Below, piece by piece: positions 41,622-51,865 of a stretch of 64,000 nucleotides of DNA. Under the pieces are notes generated by a model that worked only from the letters and a program-made list of their open reading frames with translations, was not told the origin of the DNA and did not search any database. The stretch is from Algimonas porphyrae. Lineage in GTDB: Bacteria > Pseudomonadota > Alphaproteobacteria > Caulobacterales > Maricaulaceae. How positions within the stretch are numbered: the stretch's first letter is position 1; each line of letters begins with the position of its first letter. The DNA lies in contig NZ_CP163424.1 of assembly GCF_041429795.1 (NCBI RefSeq), forward strand, positions 1,738,001 to 1,802,000, in the 5' to 3' direction. The position numbers and the translations under genes were made by a program.

Positions 41622-42337
41622 GCGCGGTGGACATTACCCTGTTTCAGGACGAAGCGGCGCTAATTGGTGCGACCGTCGCTGATCTGACCACACGGCTGCA
41701 ATCGGCCCTGTCGCAACGTGGTCGGGCCAGCCTGATGCTGTCCGGAGGATCCAGTCCCAAGCCGGTCTATGAAGCGCTGGCGCAGCAGCCGATTGCCTGG
41801 GACGGGGTCGGGATCAGCCTTGTCGATGAACGCTGGGTGCCACCCGGCGTTCCCGGATCGAACGCCGACTTCGTTCAAGCCTGTTTTGCCGGAACGCCCG
41901 CTGAGCGGGCTCACTTCGTTCCGCTCTATAACGGACATGATGACGCGGCGAGCGGAGTCGAAAGCGCCGAACAGGCACTGAGTACGGTGGCGCGTCCTTT
42001 TGACATTTGTGTCATGGGTATGGGGCTGGATGGCCACACGGCATCCTGGTTTCCGCACAGTCGGGGCCTGGAAGCTGCTTTGCGTCGCGATAATCTGGCA
42101 ACGCTTTGTTCGATAGACGCAACGGGCTGCGCGGTTGCTGGCGATCATACGGACCGCATGACCCTGACCTATGCCGCCGTGGCGGCGTCCCGACATGTCT
42201 GCCTGCTGTTGAACACAGCCGAGAAACTGGATGTCTTTCGCCAATCTCTCGAAGGAGATGTGACTGACAGACCTGTTGCGAGCCTGGCGCAGCTGGGCTC
42301 CAGATTATCCGTACACGCCGTCGAGAACGCATCATGA
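41618..42337 (+). CDS. pgl: 6-phosphogluconolactonase
   Basis: 239 residues of the DevB/NagB-like lactonase: [16 protein letters not shown], the [16 protein letters not shown] motif, and [15 protein letters not shown]. It hydrolyses 6-phosphogluconolactone, the product of zwf. Both flanks overlap by ATGA (zwf upstream, edd downstream), so expression is tightly coupled. Confidence 0.96.
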   Translation: MSAVDITLFQDEAALIGATVADLTTRLQSALSQRGRASLMLSGGSSPKPVYEALAQQPIAWDGVGISLVDERWVPPGVPGSNADFVQACFAGTPAERAHFVPLYNGHDDAASGVESAEQALSTVARPFDICVMGMGLDGHTASWFPHSRGLEAALRRDNLATLCSIDATGCAVAGDHTDRMTLTYAAVAASRHVCLLLNTAEKLDVFRQSLEGDVTDRPVASLAQLGSRLSVHAVENAS

Positions 42338-44181
42338 TTGTCAGAGACGAAATTCAGGCTGTGACAGACCGCATTGCAAAGCGATCGGAAAAAACGCGCG
42401 CCGCCTATCTGTCGGCCTGTCGCGCAAATATGCGCCCCGGGCCACGACGCAAACGCCTCAGCGAGGGAAATCTGGCGCATGCGACGGCGGCCTGTCCGGT
42501 TCTGGAAAAGACGGAACTGCTAGGGGCTCGCTGGCCGAATGTCGGGATCGTGACGGCCTATAATGACATGTTGTCCGCGCATCAGCCTTTCGATCGCTTT
42601 CCCGAGATCATTAAGACCGCGGCCCGCCAGAACGGTGCGACGGCGCAAGTCGCCGGTGGCGTACCGGCCATGTGCGATGGGGTGACGCAGGGGCAGGACG
42701 GTATGGAACTGTCGCTCTTTTCGCGTGATGTCATCGCCGCAGGCACGGCGATCGCTCTGAGCCATGATTGCTTTGATTCGGTGATCCATCTGGGTGTCTG
42801 TGACAAAATCGTGCCGGGCCTGATCATCGCAGCCCTGCGCTATGGCTATCTGCCGCAGATTTTTGCGCCAGCCGGTCCAATGCCCTCCGGCATTCCGAAT
42901 CCTGAAAAGGCCCGTGTCAGACAGCTTTTTGCAGCCGGTGAAGTAGGACGGGACGAATTGCTCGCGGCTGAAGCGGCAAGCTATCACGCGCCCGGGACCT
43001 GCACGTTTTACGGCACGGCCAACACCAATCAGATGCTGATGGAAATCATGGGGATGCAGCTGCCCGGCAGTTCCTTCATCCATCCGAACACGCCTATGCG
43101 TGATGCGATGACGATCCAGACAACTCGCCGGGCCATCGAAATCACAAATATGACGGATGCGTTCACACCCGCTTGTGATGTGATCGATGAGCGCGCCATT
43201 GTGAACGGGCTTGTTGGTCTCATGGCCACAGGTGGTTCGACCAATCTCACCATTCATCTGTCGGCGATCGCCCGCAGTGCCGGGATTCTCATCAACTGGG
43301 ATGATTATGCCGACGTCTCACATATTGTGCCGCTGATAACCCGCGTCTATCCGAACGGTGTTTCGGACGTGAACCATTTCCACGCTGCCGGTGGGATGGC
43401 TTATCTGATCGGCGAACTGATCGACAACGGCTTTGTCCATGCCGATGTGACCACAGTGGCCGGCGGCGAGGGGCTGGTCGAATATACGCGTGAGCCCATT
43501 CTCGTAGCCGAAGAATCCGACATTCCGGTTTCTTATCGCGCAGGCCCGACCGAAAGTCTCGACACCGATGTTCTGACATCTGTGTCAGAACCGTTCCGCC
43601 CTGATGGCGGGTTGGCGCTGATATCCGGTAATCTCGGCCGCGGCGTGATGAAAGTCTCAGCGGTCAAACGCGAAAACTGGCTGGTTGAAGCTGCCGCGAT
43701 CGTCATCGATGATCAAAACGAGCTGATCGCCATGCACAAGGCGGGCGAGCTCGAACGCGACTTCGTCGCCGTGCTGCGCTTTCAAGGGCCGCGCGCTAAC
43801 GGAATGCCGGAACTGCACAAACTGACGCCCATTCTCGGTTTGCAGCAGGATAAAGGGTTTCGCGTGGCACTGGTCACAGACGGGCGCATGTCCGGTGCAT
43901 CAGGCAAGGTTCCGGCGGCAATCCATCTTCATCCTGAAGCGCTTCTGGGCGGGCCGCTTTCGCGCGTCGAGACCGGCGACATCGTCCGGCTCGATCCAGC
44001 CAATGGCATGCTTGATGTGCTAGGCGCGGATCTGGACGCGCGACAGCCGGCGATCGCCAGACTGGCCGATAATCTGTCTGGTCTGGGCATGAATATGTTC
44101 GCACCGCAGCGCGCCATCGCGTCCGATGCCGAAAGCGGAGCATCGACTTTGGGCGATATGGCGTTCATGGTGCAGGACTAA
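42334..44181 (+). CDS. edd: Phosphogluconate dehydratase
   Basis: 615-residue IlvD/Edd family Fe-S dehydratase converting 6-phosphogluconate to KDPG. Cluster cysteine segments are visible in [31 protein letters not shown] and [16 protein letters not shown]. The C-terminal region [20 protein letters not shown] is typical of Edd rather than dihydroxy-acid dehydratase. Pathway context supports the call. Confidence 0.97.
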   Translation: MIVRDEIQAVTDRIAKRSEKTRAAYLSACRANMRPGPRRKRLSEGNLAHATAACPVLEKTELLGARWPNVGIVTAYNDMLSAHQPFDRFPEIIKTAARQNGATAQVAGGVPAMCDGVTQGQDGMELSLFSRDVIAAGTAIALSHDCFDSVIHLGVCDKIVPGLIIAALRYGYLPQIFAPAGPMPSGIPNPEKARVRQLFAAGEVGRDELLAAEAASYHAPGTCTFYGTANTNQMLMEIMGMQLPGSSFIHPNTPMRDAMTIQTTRRAIEITNMTDAFTPACDVIDERAIVNGLVGLMATGGSTNLTIHLSAIARSAGILINWDDYADVSHIVPLITRVYPNGVSDVNHFHAAGGMAYLIGELIDNGFVHADVTTVAGGEGLVEYTREPILVAEESDIPVSYRAGPTESLDTDVLTSVSEPFRPDGGLALISGNLGRGVMKVSAVKRENWLVEAAAIVIDDQNELIAMHKAGELERDFVAVLRFQGPRANGMPELHKLTPILGLQQDKGFRVALVTDGRMSGASGKVPAAIHLHPEALLGGPLSRVETGDIVRLDPANGMLDVLGADLDARQPAIARLADNLSGLGMNMFAPQRAIASDAESGASTLGDMAFMVQD

Positions 44182-44224
44182 AAAAGACCGGATCTTACAG
44201 TCGGTTCGGCGGGGGATATAAAGC

Positions 44225-45175
44225 GTGGATCAGATATTGGTCGGAGATGTCGGCGGGACGAATGTGCGTTTCGCGCTGGCCCACCGCACATCGCAGGGCA
44301 CCATCGAGCTACATCATTCCGAACGCTTTGCCGTGAAGGAATTTACGCATTTCAAGGATGCGGTAACGGCCTATCTGAGCGGTATTGACGGTGCGCCGAA
44401 GGAAGCCTCCTTCGCCTTTGCCGGGCCAAAATTCGATGATGAAATCCGGATGACGAACGTCGATTGGATCGTCGCCGAAGATGATCTGGTCGCGACATTC
44501 GGCTTCGACAGGGCCGTGGTTCAGAACGACTTTGTTGCCATGGCTAACGGCGCGACCGTTATCCCTGATTACGGCTTTCAGACGATCATTCCCGGCAAGG
44601 TCAATTATGCCATGCCTGTCGCGGTTCTAGGACCCGGGACCGGATTGGGGTTGTCCAGCATTCTGCCAGGCCGTCCGCCGCGTATTGTTCCGACGGAAGG
44701 CGGTCACAGCGCCTTTGCGCCGCAATCCGATCTGGAGATTGATATTCTGAACTACTGGAGGGCGGAGCGCGGGTATGTGTCAGCGGAAGCGCTGATCAGC
44801 GGTCCGGGCCTGCACCGCATCTACACGGCCCTGTGCCACATACGCGACGAGCCAGTTATCTGTACCAAGGCTGACGAAATCGTGGCTGCAGGGCAGGCCA
44901 ACCCATCGTCGCTGGCACGCCTCTGCGTTCGGAGCTTCTGCGACATGCTCGGCACATTTGCCGGCAATGCCTGCGTGACGCTGGGCGCCTCAGGCGGTGT
45001 TGTGCTGGGGGGCGGCGTATCGCGCCATATCGCACCTTTCATTCCGGAATCGGATTTCGTGGCGCGATTCAAGGGCAGGGGCCACGGGTCCTGGTTCGTC
45101 GAAACAGTACCCGTACGCCTGATACAGGCGCAATTCGTGCCTTTATACGGCGCAGCGGCAACCTTGCTGCGCTAG
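44225..45175 (+). CDS. glk: Glucokinase
   Basis: 316-residue bacterial hexokinase (ROK-unrelated Glk family): ATP-binding VGDVGGTNVRFALAHR, sugar-site FVAMANGAT region, and VAVLGPGTGLGLSSILPG. The start is GTG with GGGGG upstream at 44210-44214. It feeds glucose-6-phosphate to zwf, completing zwf-pgl-edd-glk. The gap after edd is 43 bp. Confidence 0.95.
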   Translation: MDQILVGDVGGTNVRFALAHRTSQGTIELHHSERFAVKEFTHFKDAVTAYLSGIDGAPKEASFAFAGPKFDDEIRMTNVDWIVAEDDLVATFGFDRAVVQNDFVAMANGATVIPDYGFQTIIPGKVNYAMPVAVLGPGTGLGLSSILPGRPPRIVPTEGGHSAFAPQSDLEIDILNYWRAERGYVSAEALISGPGLHRIYTALCHIRDEPVICTKADEIVAAGQANPSSLARLCVRSFCDMLGTFAGNACVTLGASGGVVLGGGVSRHIAPFIPESDFVARFKGRGHGSWFVETVPVRLIQAQFVPLYGAAATLLR

Positions 45176-45210
45176 CTTTGTCTTTCAGCTAATCTGTTCA
45201 GTCGGCTTGG

Positions 45211-45951
45211 TCAGCCTTCCAGCGCGGCTTCCAGATATTCTGTTAGTTTCGGCATATTCGCACCTGATACGAAGTCACCATTGACCACGAAGAATGGCGT
45301 TCCGCTGAGGGCCGGGATCTTGTCGCTGAGGTCGAGATTGTCGCGGATCTGCCGCTCGATCGCCGGATCGTCCATATCGCGTTCCAGCTGGTCCACATCG
45401 ATCCCATTATTCTCGGCGATCTGCAGTATGCGAGCTTTGGTCAGTGAACGCTCGCCCATCAGAGCGAAATGCATCTTGCGGTATTTGCCTTGGCGTGCCG
45501 AAGCAAGTGCCGCGCGTGCGGCGATGAAGGACGTGCCGTCAGGCCCCGTCAGGACCGGCAGTTCCTTGAAGACGACCCGGACATCATCCGGATATTTCGC
45601 CATGGTCTCTTCCATCCAGTCGGTCGAGCGTTTGCAGAAGCCACAATTATAGTCGAAAAACTCGACCAGCTGCACTTTCGCGTCTCTAGGACCGACCGCA
45701 TAGTCCCGTGGATCGCGCAGGATTTGATCCGAGAGATCGGCAATCGCGTCCCGCGTGTTCTGCAGTTCGGCTTCGGCCTGCTTGACTTCGAGTGCGATCA
45801 GGGCCTCTCGAATGATTTCGGGATTTTCCAGAAGATAGTCGCGGACGATCTCTTCGATTTGGGCCTTTGACATGTCGTTCGGTCCTGCTTGCGCGCAGGC
45901 GGCAAGGGCTAGAATAGAGGTCGCTGCGACAGTGCGGAGCAAATGCTTCAT
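45211..45951 (-). CDS. DsbA family thiol oxidoreductase, lipoprotein-like signal
   Basis: 246 residues. The signal contains LALAAC (Cys19), so it may be lipid-anchored. A helical N-terminal region with IREALIALEVKQAEAELQ precedes the thioredoxin fold with active site CGFC (Cys103, Cys106) and cis-Pro loop SGTPFFVV. This layout matches ScsC/Com1-type DsbA relatives, where the N-terminal helix may drive oligomerisation. It is convergent with glk and lies 77 bp downstream of the M48 gene on the same strand. Confidence 0.92.
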   Translation of the reverse strand: MKHLLRTVAATSILALAACAQAGPNDMSKAQIEEIVRDYLLENPEIIREALIALEVKQAEAELQNTRDAIADLSDQILRDPRDYAVGPRDAKVQLVEFFDYNCGFCKRSTDWMEETMAKYPDDVRVVFKELPVLTGPDGTSFIAARAALASARQGKYRKMHFALMGERSLTKARILQIAENNGIDVDQLERDMDDPAIERQIRDNLDLSDKIPALSGTPFFVVNGDFVSGANMPKLTEYLEAALEG

Positions 45952-46028
45952 GGGTCAGGATCCGATTGTATTGAGTCGGGGGTGTTTACGGGCGGCGTCG
46001 CGATTTGGCTAGTAAAGCCGCGTCCCGA

Positions 46029-47444
46029 TCAATCAGACGTGATCGACATATTTGTAAGCGGCCGGGTCCGGCGCTGGTTGCGGCGGCGCTTGTCCATCTG
46101 CGTCTCGGCGACGACAATAATGTCCGACGCCCGACGCCATTGCGGGATGTCGCGCGGCAGGTCCTGCTGCGCCCGACCGGCAAACGATCGCGCCGATTCC
46201 AGATCACCCAGCGCATAAAAGCGCTCAGCCGACGCATATTTGGCCAGTGCGTCATCATCCTGATGCGCATAAGCGAGGGACAGGAGATACCAGCCATAGG
46301 AGTAGCGGGGCTCCTGCGTCAGAGCTGACTTCAGCAAACTGACGGCGCGCTCGACTTGATCATCGTCGCGCGTTTCGAGCAGGGATTGCGCCAGTGCCAC
46401 TTTCAGCAGCATAGCGTCGGGTTTCAGTTCCAGCGCACGTTCCGCCGATGGGAGAGCCGCTTCCCGCTGACCGGATTCGTACAGAATTTGCGCCTTCAAT
46501 TCGTGGAAATATGGGTTTTTGGGCTCGTCGGCGATCAGCGTATCGATCTCGCGAATAGCGTTGCGCATATCCGCAGCCCGGAAGAAGGCGACGGACCGTG
46601 CATAACGCGCGGGCTGACTTACATCGTCGCTCGGAAAGCGATTAAAGACGAGTTGCGGGGCATCGAGAAAGCCGCTCAGCTTGGCTTTCATCATTTCATG
46701 GCGGTGAAGATCTTCGGGCGGATCGACAGCGTCGACATAGTCGCTTTCGGCAACGCGTTCGCGCATCTTGTCGATCCGGTCAGCAGAAAGCGGGTGGGAG
46801 CGGAAATATTCGTAGCGCCGCGCATATGACAGGACTTCCTGAGCGCGGAAATTATTGAAGAAATCGATCAGACCCTGACCGGATTGTCCGGTCTGGTCCA
46901 GAAACGTCACGGCATATTGATCGGCGGCCAATTCGTTCACGCGCGAATAGGCAAGCGCTTCGACCGCACCGAATTGCTGTGCCCCGCCCAGAATGGCCGC
47001 GCCAGCCCCGCCTTCACCCGCCAGAATGGCAGCCAGGCCGACACCTGCGGCCAGCAACATGGCCCCATAAGCGGATCGGTTGCCATAGTCGGAGCGGACA
47101 ATATGTCCGCCGACGATGTGGCCCGCCTCGTGAGCGATGACGCCCTTGAGTTCGTTGGGCGTCTTGGCCCGCATGATCAGACCGCTATGCAGGAAAATAT
47201 TCTGCCCGCGCGTCACGAAGGCATTCAGCTCAGGGTCATTGACCAGATAGATATCGACAGATTGGGGGTTGAGACCGCCCACCCGCAGGAGTGGGTCGGA
47301 GAAATCGCGCAATGTTTCTTCGATTTCCGTATCGCGCAGCAGTCCCTGCGCCTGTGCCTGCGCGGCAAGCATGGCGAAAACAGCCATTCCGCCGATAAGG
47401 CGGAGACAGGACGTAACAATGGCACGGCTGACGTTCATGACCAC
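46029..47444 (-). CDS. M48 family periplasmic metalloprotease with TPR region (BepA-like)
   Basis: 471 residues: a signal peptide (ending AAQAQAQ), an M48 domain with zinc motif HEAGH (in LKGVIAHEAGHIVGGHIVRS), a third ligand in the YSRVNELAADQYAV segment, and C-terminal TPR-like repeats (from about 300). This is the architecture of BepA/YfgC, which quality-controls outer-membrane assembly. The start is either the GTG at 47444 or the ATG at 47438; a GGAGGA site lies 4 or 10 nt ahead. Confidence 0.92.
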   Translation of the reverse strand: MVMNVSRAIVTSCLRLIGGMAVFAMLAAQAQAQGLLRDTEIEETLRDFSDPLLRVGGLNPQSVDIYLVNDPELNAFVTRGQNIFLHSGLIMRAKTPNELKGVIAHEAGHIVGGHIVRSDYGNRSAYGAMLLAAGVGLAAILAGEGGAGAAILGGAQQFGAVEALAYSRVNELAADQYAVTFLDQTGQSGQGLIDFFNNFRAQEVLSYARRYEYFRSHPLSADRIDKMRERVAESDYVDAVDPPEDLHRHEMMKAKLSGFLDAPQLVFNRFPSDDVSQPARYARSVAFFRAADMRNAIREIDTLIADEPKNPYFHELKAQILYESGQREAALPSAERALELKPDAMLLKVALAQSLLETRDDDQVERAVSLLKSALTQEPRYSYGWYLLSLAYAHQDDDALAKYASAERFYALGDLESARSFAGRAQQDLPRDIPQWRRASDIIVVAETQMDKRRRNQRRTRPLTNMSITSD

Positions 47445-47511
47445 ACAGTCCTCCGCGTGACTATAGACGTCAAGTTACGCCGGGGTCACGTTTCAGTGCG
47501 TTCAGCGGGCG

Positions 47512-47536
47512 TTCAGGCCGGTCGAACCGGCCTGAA
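47512..47536 (-). terminator. Strong hairpin after the rne gene, no U-tract
   Basis: TTCAGGCCGGT / ACCGGCCTGAA is an 11-bp perfect stem with a 3-nt loop, 20 bp past the rne stop. On the minus strand it is followed by CGCCCGCTG and not by Ts, so classic intrinsic termination is doubtful. It could protect the 3' end or aid Rho-dependent release. Confidence 0.45.
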
Positions 47537-47555
47537 TTCAGTCTGCATCCCGCCT

Positions 47556-50500
47556 CTATTCCTTGCCCATCAAGCGATCGATCAGGCCACGTTTGCGCCG
47601 CGGTGGAGCCTTGCGCCGCCGTGCCGGGGACGCTGCGTCCTTTGCGACTGGTGTGGGCGACGGCTCCGGCGCGGGGTCTGACGGACGATCGACGGGCGCT
47701 GTTTCGACGGCTGGTTTGCGAGCTGGCGCGCGTCGGCGACGGGCTGGTTTGACGTTCGCGCTGTCCTTGTCATCTGACTTTGCGGACCTCTCCGATTTCG
47801 GTTCGGCTGGCGCAGATGCCGTCTTTGCCGTCGATGCCTTTTTCGGCGCGACCTTGCGGCTGCGGGGCTTCGGCTTGTCGTCAGACGAAGCATCGGCGTC
47901 TACTTTCGCGGGGGCCTTCTCTGGAGCCTTCGCAGTCGACTTGGCCGGAGCCTTACGACGACGGACCGGTTTGGCATTGCCCTTTGCGTCGTCCTGTTCG
48001 GTGTCAGGTTTGGCCTTCGACTTGGCAGGCGCACGCCGCTTTGGCTGTGGCTTTTCGGTCGTTTCCTCTGATATTTCTGCCTTGCGTTTCGGGGCTGCGC
48101 GGCGACGCTTTGGTTGCGTCGTCTCGGCCTTGTCATCAGATTCGTCTTCGGCCTCTACTTTGACAGAAGTCTTGGCAGGAGTCTTAGTGGGCGCCTTGCG
48201 GCGACGCTTCGGCTTGGGCGCGTCTTCATCCGTCGTGTCGGTTTTAGACGGAGTGCCCGCTTTGGCTGTCCCCCCTTTTGCAGGCGCACGACGGCGTCGC
48301 GACGGCTTTGACGTGTCCGTATCGGAAGCGCCCTGATCGAAAGCGACAGTCTTCTCAGCCGCATCAGAATCGGTGGAATCGGACCTGTCAGCCCCCGACT
48401 TTGAGGGTGCCTTTCTGCGAGTCGAGCTGCGGCGTCTTGCGGTCGGTTTTGTTTCATCCGAATCATTCGCATCGGCGTCCGGCTTTTCGTCCTTGTCGCT
48501 CTCGTCAGACGAGTCGTTGTCGGAATTGCGAGCCGGCGAACGACGACGGCGACGGCGTTTCGGCTTCTCGGTATCGGCGTCATCCCTATCAGACTTGGCG
48601 TCTGAACCGGATTCTGCGTCGGAGTCGGCCTCTTCTTGGCTATCCTGATCGTCTGGATCATCTTTCGATCTGGAGTCATCGCTCGATGAACGACGCTTTC
48701 GGTTGCGCCCACCCCGGCGACCGCGACGGCGACGAGGTTTGCTGTCCTCATCGTCTTCGCGTGTTTCCGCCGTCTCTTCTGCAACGTCAGCTTCCTCGTC
48801 ATCCTCGTCAGGATCCGGCTTGGGTTTAGCCTGGTTCTTTTCGGAGCGTTTGCTCTCCTCGCGCAATTCCTTCTCAATATCCTTGAGCGGATCCTTGCGA
48901 CCATCCGAGCGTTTTTCGGCAACTTCCAGCGTGAAGGCTGGGCGGATGAGCGTGTCATCATGCTCCACTACCGTGAACACGTCGGCGTTTTCATCGACCT
49001 TGGTCAGCAGGTCGCGTTTTTCATTGAGCAGGTAGAGCGCCACATCTGGCGGACATTTCAGGCGGATCTTCTTCGCCTTGCCCCGGATGGCAAACTCTTC
49101 GACGGCGCGGATCGCGGCGAGCGCGGCTGACTCGACCGTGCGCTTGCGGCCGACGCCGTCGCAATGCTTGCAGACGGCTGTGCTGCCTTCGAGGAGCGAG
49201 CGGCGACGGCGCTGGCGGCTGATTTCCATCAGGCCGAACTGGCTGATGCGCGAGGTCTGGATGCGCGCGCGATCGCCCGATAGCACGTCCTTCATCTTCC
49301 GCTCGACGGCTTTGTTGTTCTTGGTTTCGTCCATGTCAATGAAGTCGACGACGATCAATCCGGCCAGGTCACGCAAGCGCATCTGACGCGCCAGTTCTTC
49401 GGCGGCTTCGAGATTGGTCTTCAATGCCGTGCGTTCGACGTTGCGTTCCTTGGTCGAGCGACCGGAGTTCACATCGACGGAGACGAGCGCCTCGGTCGGG
49501 TGGATGACCAGATAACCGCCGGACTTGAGCTGAACCGTCGCGTCCAGACTATTCTCGATCTGCCGTTCGACATCGAACCGCAGAAAGAGTGGGATCATGT
49601 CATCATATTTTTTCACGAACTTGGCGTGGCTCGGCATCAGCATCTTGATGAAGGCCTTGGCCGTCTTGTAGGCTTCCTCGCCCTGAACGAGGACTTCTTC
49701 GATATCCTTGTTGTAGAGGTCGCGGATCGACCGTTTCACCAGATTTCCTTCTTCGTGAATCAGCGCAGGTGCGACCGATTTCAACGTCGTGTCGCGGATT
49801 TCGTCCCACAAACGTGAAAGATAGCTGTAATCACGCGTAATCTCGGCTTTGGTCCGCTTTGCCCCGGCGGTGCGGACAATAACGCCCATGCCCTGCGGCA
49901 CGGAGAGGCTGTCCATGATGGTCTTCAAACGCTTGCGGTCCGTGCCGCTGGGGATCTTGCGGGAGATGCCGCCACCACGTGGCGTGTTCGGCATCAGCAC
50001 GCAGTAACGCCCTGCCAGCGACAGATAGGTCGTCATCGCCGCGCCCTTGTTGCCGCGTTCTTCCTTGACGGCCTGAACCAGCAGAATCTGGCCGCGCTTG
50101 ATGACTTCCTGGATCTTGTAACGGCGGCGTCGCATCTGTTTGCGGCGCTGGCTTGCGACTTTTACCTGTTCGTCGGCGACTTCGGCATCGTTCTCGTCCG
50201 ACGTGTCATCGGCATCGGGGTCGAGATTTTCGTCTTCTTCGACCTCATCGTCATCGTCAGCCTCGGCAGCGGTCTCTTCTTCTTCCTGCTGCAAGGCAAG
50301 CTTATCCTCATAGGGGATCTGGTAATAATCCGGGTGGATTTCGGAAAAGGCGAGGAAGCCGTGGCGATTGCCGCCATAGTCGATGAAGGCAGCCTGAAGG
50401 CTGGGTTCGACCCGTGTGACCTTGGCAAGATAGACATTGCCGCGCAACTGCCGCTTGTGGCGGCTTTCGAAATCAAGTTCGTCGACGCGGCTTCCATCGA

Positions 50501-50558
50501 CGATCACAACCCGTGTTTCTTCCGGGTGGGCGGCGTCGATCAACATACGTTTTGTCAT
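47556..50558 (-). CDS. rne: Ribonuclease E
   Basis: 1,000 residues from the ATG at 50558, which has AGGAGA 8 nt upstream (a frame extension to 50693 is rejected). The order is an S1 domain interrupted by a long acidic and then basic insertion (about 91-147), a catalytic core with LIVVDFIDMDETKNNKAVER and VSVDVNSGRSTKERN, a Zn-link CKHCDGVGRKR, and a long disordered C-terminal scaffold of mixed Asp/Glu/Ser and Lys/Arg/Pro-Ala (about 560-1000). The scaffold would bind degradosome partners. RppH (7154-7636) acts just before it in 5'-end-dependent decay. Confidence 0.96.
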   Translation of the reverse strand: MTKRMLIDAAHPEETRVVIVDGSRVDELDFESRHKRQLRGNVYLAKVTRVEPSLQAAFIDYGGNRHGFLAFSEIHPDYYQIPYEDKLALQQEEEETAAEADDDDEVEEDENLDPDADDTSDENDAEVADEQVKVASQRRKQMRRRRYKIQEVIKRGQILLVQAVKEERGNKGAAMTTYLSLAGRYCVLMPNTPRGGGISRKIPSGTDRKRLKTIMDSLSVPQGMGVIVRTAGAKRTKAEITRDYSYLSRLWDEIRDTTLKSVAPALIHEEGNLVKRSIRDLYNKDIEEVLVQGEEAYKTAKAFIKMLMPSHAKFVKKYDDMIPLFLRFDVERQIENSLDATVQLKSGGYLVIHPTEALVSVDVNSGRSTKERNVERTALKTNLEAAEELARQMRLRDLAGLIVVDFIDMDETKNNKAVERKMKDVLSGDRARIQTSRISQFGLMEISRQRRRRSLLEGSTAVCKHCDGVGRKRTVESAALAAIRAVEEFAIRGKAKKIRLKCPPDVALYLLNEKRDLLTKVDENADVFTVVEHDDTLIRPAFTLEVAEKRSDGRKDPLKDIEKELREESKRSEKNQAKPKPDPDEDDEEADVAEETAETREDDEDSKPRRRRGRRGGRNRKRRSSSDDSRSKDDPDDQDSQEEADSDAESGSDAKSDRDDADTEKPKRRRRRRSPARNSDNDSSDESDKDEKPDADANDSDETKPTARRRSSTRRKAPSKSGADRSDSTDSDAAEKTVAFDQGASDTDTSKPSRRRRAPAKGGTAKAGTPSKTDTTDEDAPKPKRRRKAPTKTPAKTSVKVEAEDESDDKAETTQPKRRRAAPKRKAEISEETTEKPQPKRRAPAKSKAKPDTEQDDAKGNAKPVRRRKAPAKSTAKAPEKAPAKVDADASSDDKPKPRSRKVAPKKASTAKTASAPAEPKSERSAKSDDKDSANVKPARRRRAPARKPAVETAPVDRPSDPAPEPSPTPVAKDAASPARRRKAPPRRKRGLIDRLMGKE

Positions 50559-50959
50559 GGAGTTCTCCTGTGGGCCCATAATGCACCTGCGGCGCGTCAC
50601 CACGATGAATCGTGGGGCGTCCTGGCAGGTTAGGGCCGAATGATAGGGTGATAGGGTGGGCGCGCGAGGCAGCGGTGCGGACCAATCCGTCACTCGTTAC
50701 TGCAAAGTTCGCTAAGCGCATGAATTCTCTCGGTTAGGTATATGGCGCAATGATTGCGACCAGCCTAATGTCCAACATCTCTGATCCGGCTCGTTGCAAG
50801 CGGTCCGATAACTGGATTGGACCGTCACTGCCTGAATTCGCCGCGCTGTGCAAAGCATTTGTCAGCCTTGTTCAGCCTTGCCACAATTCGGCCTGACGAC
50901 GCTTCGATAGACAGCGGCCTGATAAGTGTTTCTTCACTCCAATGAGAGAGTCTTCTGAC
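50559..50959. other. About 400-bp divergent intergenic region, rne / amidase
   Basis: No gene is supported. Seen features are a perfect 6-1-6 palindrome CGCAAT-G-ATTGCG (50746-50758), a short tandem TGATAGGG-TGATAGGG (about 50642-50657), a direct repeat around GTCAGCCTTGTTCAGCC (50861-50877) and a stem CGGTCC...GGACCG near 50800-50824. The long rne leader could carry autoregulation as known for E. coli rne, but I see no conserved element that proves it. Confidence 0.6.
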
Positions 50960-51760
50960 ATGTCGTTGCGTGCTGTCATCGTCGCCATGCTTCTGACGCT
51001 GCTGGTCTTGCCGGCGGCTGCGGCACCGCGCTATTTCGAGAATTCTGCGCCTTATCCGCGTCTCAAACCCGAGGCGGCAACCCCGCTTCCGCTGATTGTC
51101 ATCGATCCAGGGCATGGCGGACGCGACCCCGGGGCCATCGGGCAGGGCGGTCTTTATGAAAAGACGGTCACGACCTCGGCAGCGAACGAGTTGAAGCGTC
51201 TGCTCGAATCGACTGGGCGCTACCGGGTTCTGCTGACCCGCAACAGCGACATCTATGTCGAACATGAAGATCGCATCCGTCTGGCGCGCGAACGTCACGC
51301 CGATTTGTTCATATCCATTCACGCCGATTCGACAGGCAGCCCATCGACGCGTGGCGCCTCGGTCTACACAATTGCAGATCGGGCCCGCAATCGCAGCAAG
51401 CGCATTGTCAATAGTCAGAACTGGATCATGGATGTTGATCTGGCGGAGCAGAGCGACCCAGTCGGTGATATTCTGGTCGATCTGGCGCAGCGGAGTACGG
51501 AAACCCACTCGGAAGCCTTCGCCAACATCCTGCTGGGTAATATGGACGGGAAAACCCGAATGGTTGGTAATTCGCATCGCCGCGCGGGCTATTTCGTCCT
51601 GTTGGCGCCTGATGTCCCGGCGATCCTGCTGGAGCTGGGTTTTCTGTCCAACGCACAGGACGAAAAACTGCTGAAAACCAAAGCGCACCGGGTCAAACTG
51701 ATGAAGGCCGTTCGCCGCTCGGTCGACGAATATTTCACGGGTCCGGGTCGGCGTGGCTGA
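50960..51760 (+). CDS. N-acetylmuramoyl-L-alanine amidase (Amidase_3)
   Basis: About 266 residues: signal peptide (ending PAAAAP) and one Amidase_3 zinc hydrolase domain. Zinc ligands and the catalytic Glu appear in IVIDPGHGGRDPGAIG, DLFISIHADSTGSPSTRGAS and VPAILLELGFLSNAQDE. It has no N-terminal AMIN domain, so septal targeting must come from partners. It cleaves the peptide stem from glycan in daughter-cell separation and is probably activated by the EnvC-like protein at 11600-12751. The ATG at 50960 has GAGAG upstream; ATG 50942 is an alternative. Confidence 0.94.
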   Translation: MSLRAVIVAMLLTLLVLPAAAAPRYFENSAPYPRLKPEAATPLPLIVIDPGHGGRDPGAIGQGGLYEKTVTTSAANELKRLLESTGRYRVLLTRNSDIYVEHEDRIRLARERHADLFISIHADSTGSPSTRGASVYTIADRARNRSKRIVNSQNWIMDVDLAEQSDPVGDILVDLAQRSTETHSEAFANILLGNMDGKTRMVGNSHRRAGYFVLLAPDVPAILLELGFLSNAQDEKLLKTKAHRVKLMKAVRRSVDEYFTGPGRRG

Positions 51761-51865
51761 CGCATTCTGAGGGCAACCGTTTATGGGAACCTTTCCGGCC
51801 TTTGTCGGCTTTGTCTGCAAATAACCCCAACGAAACCTCGACCTTGCCGCATTTCGCGCTAGACG

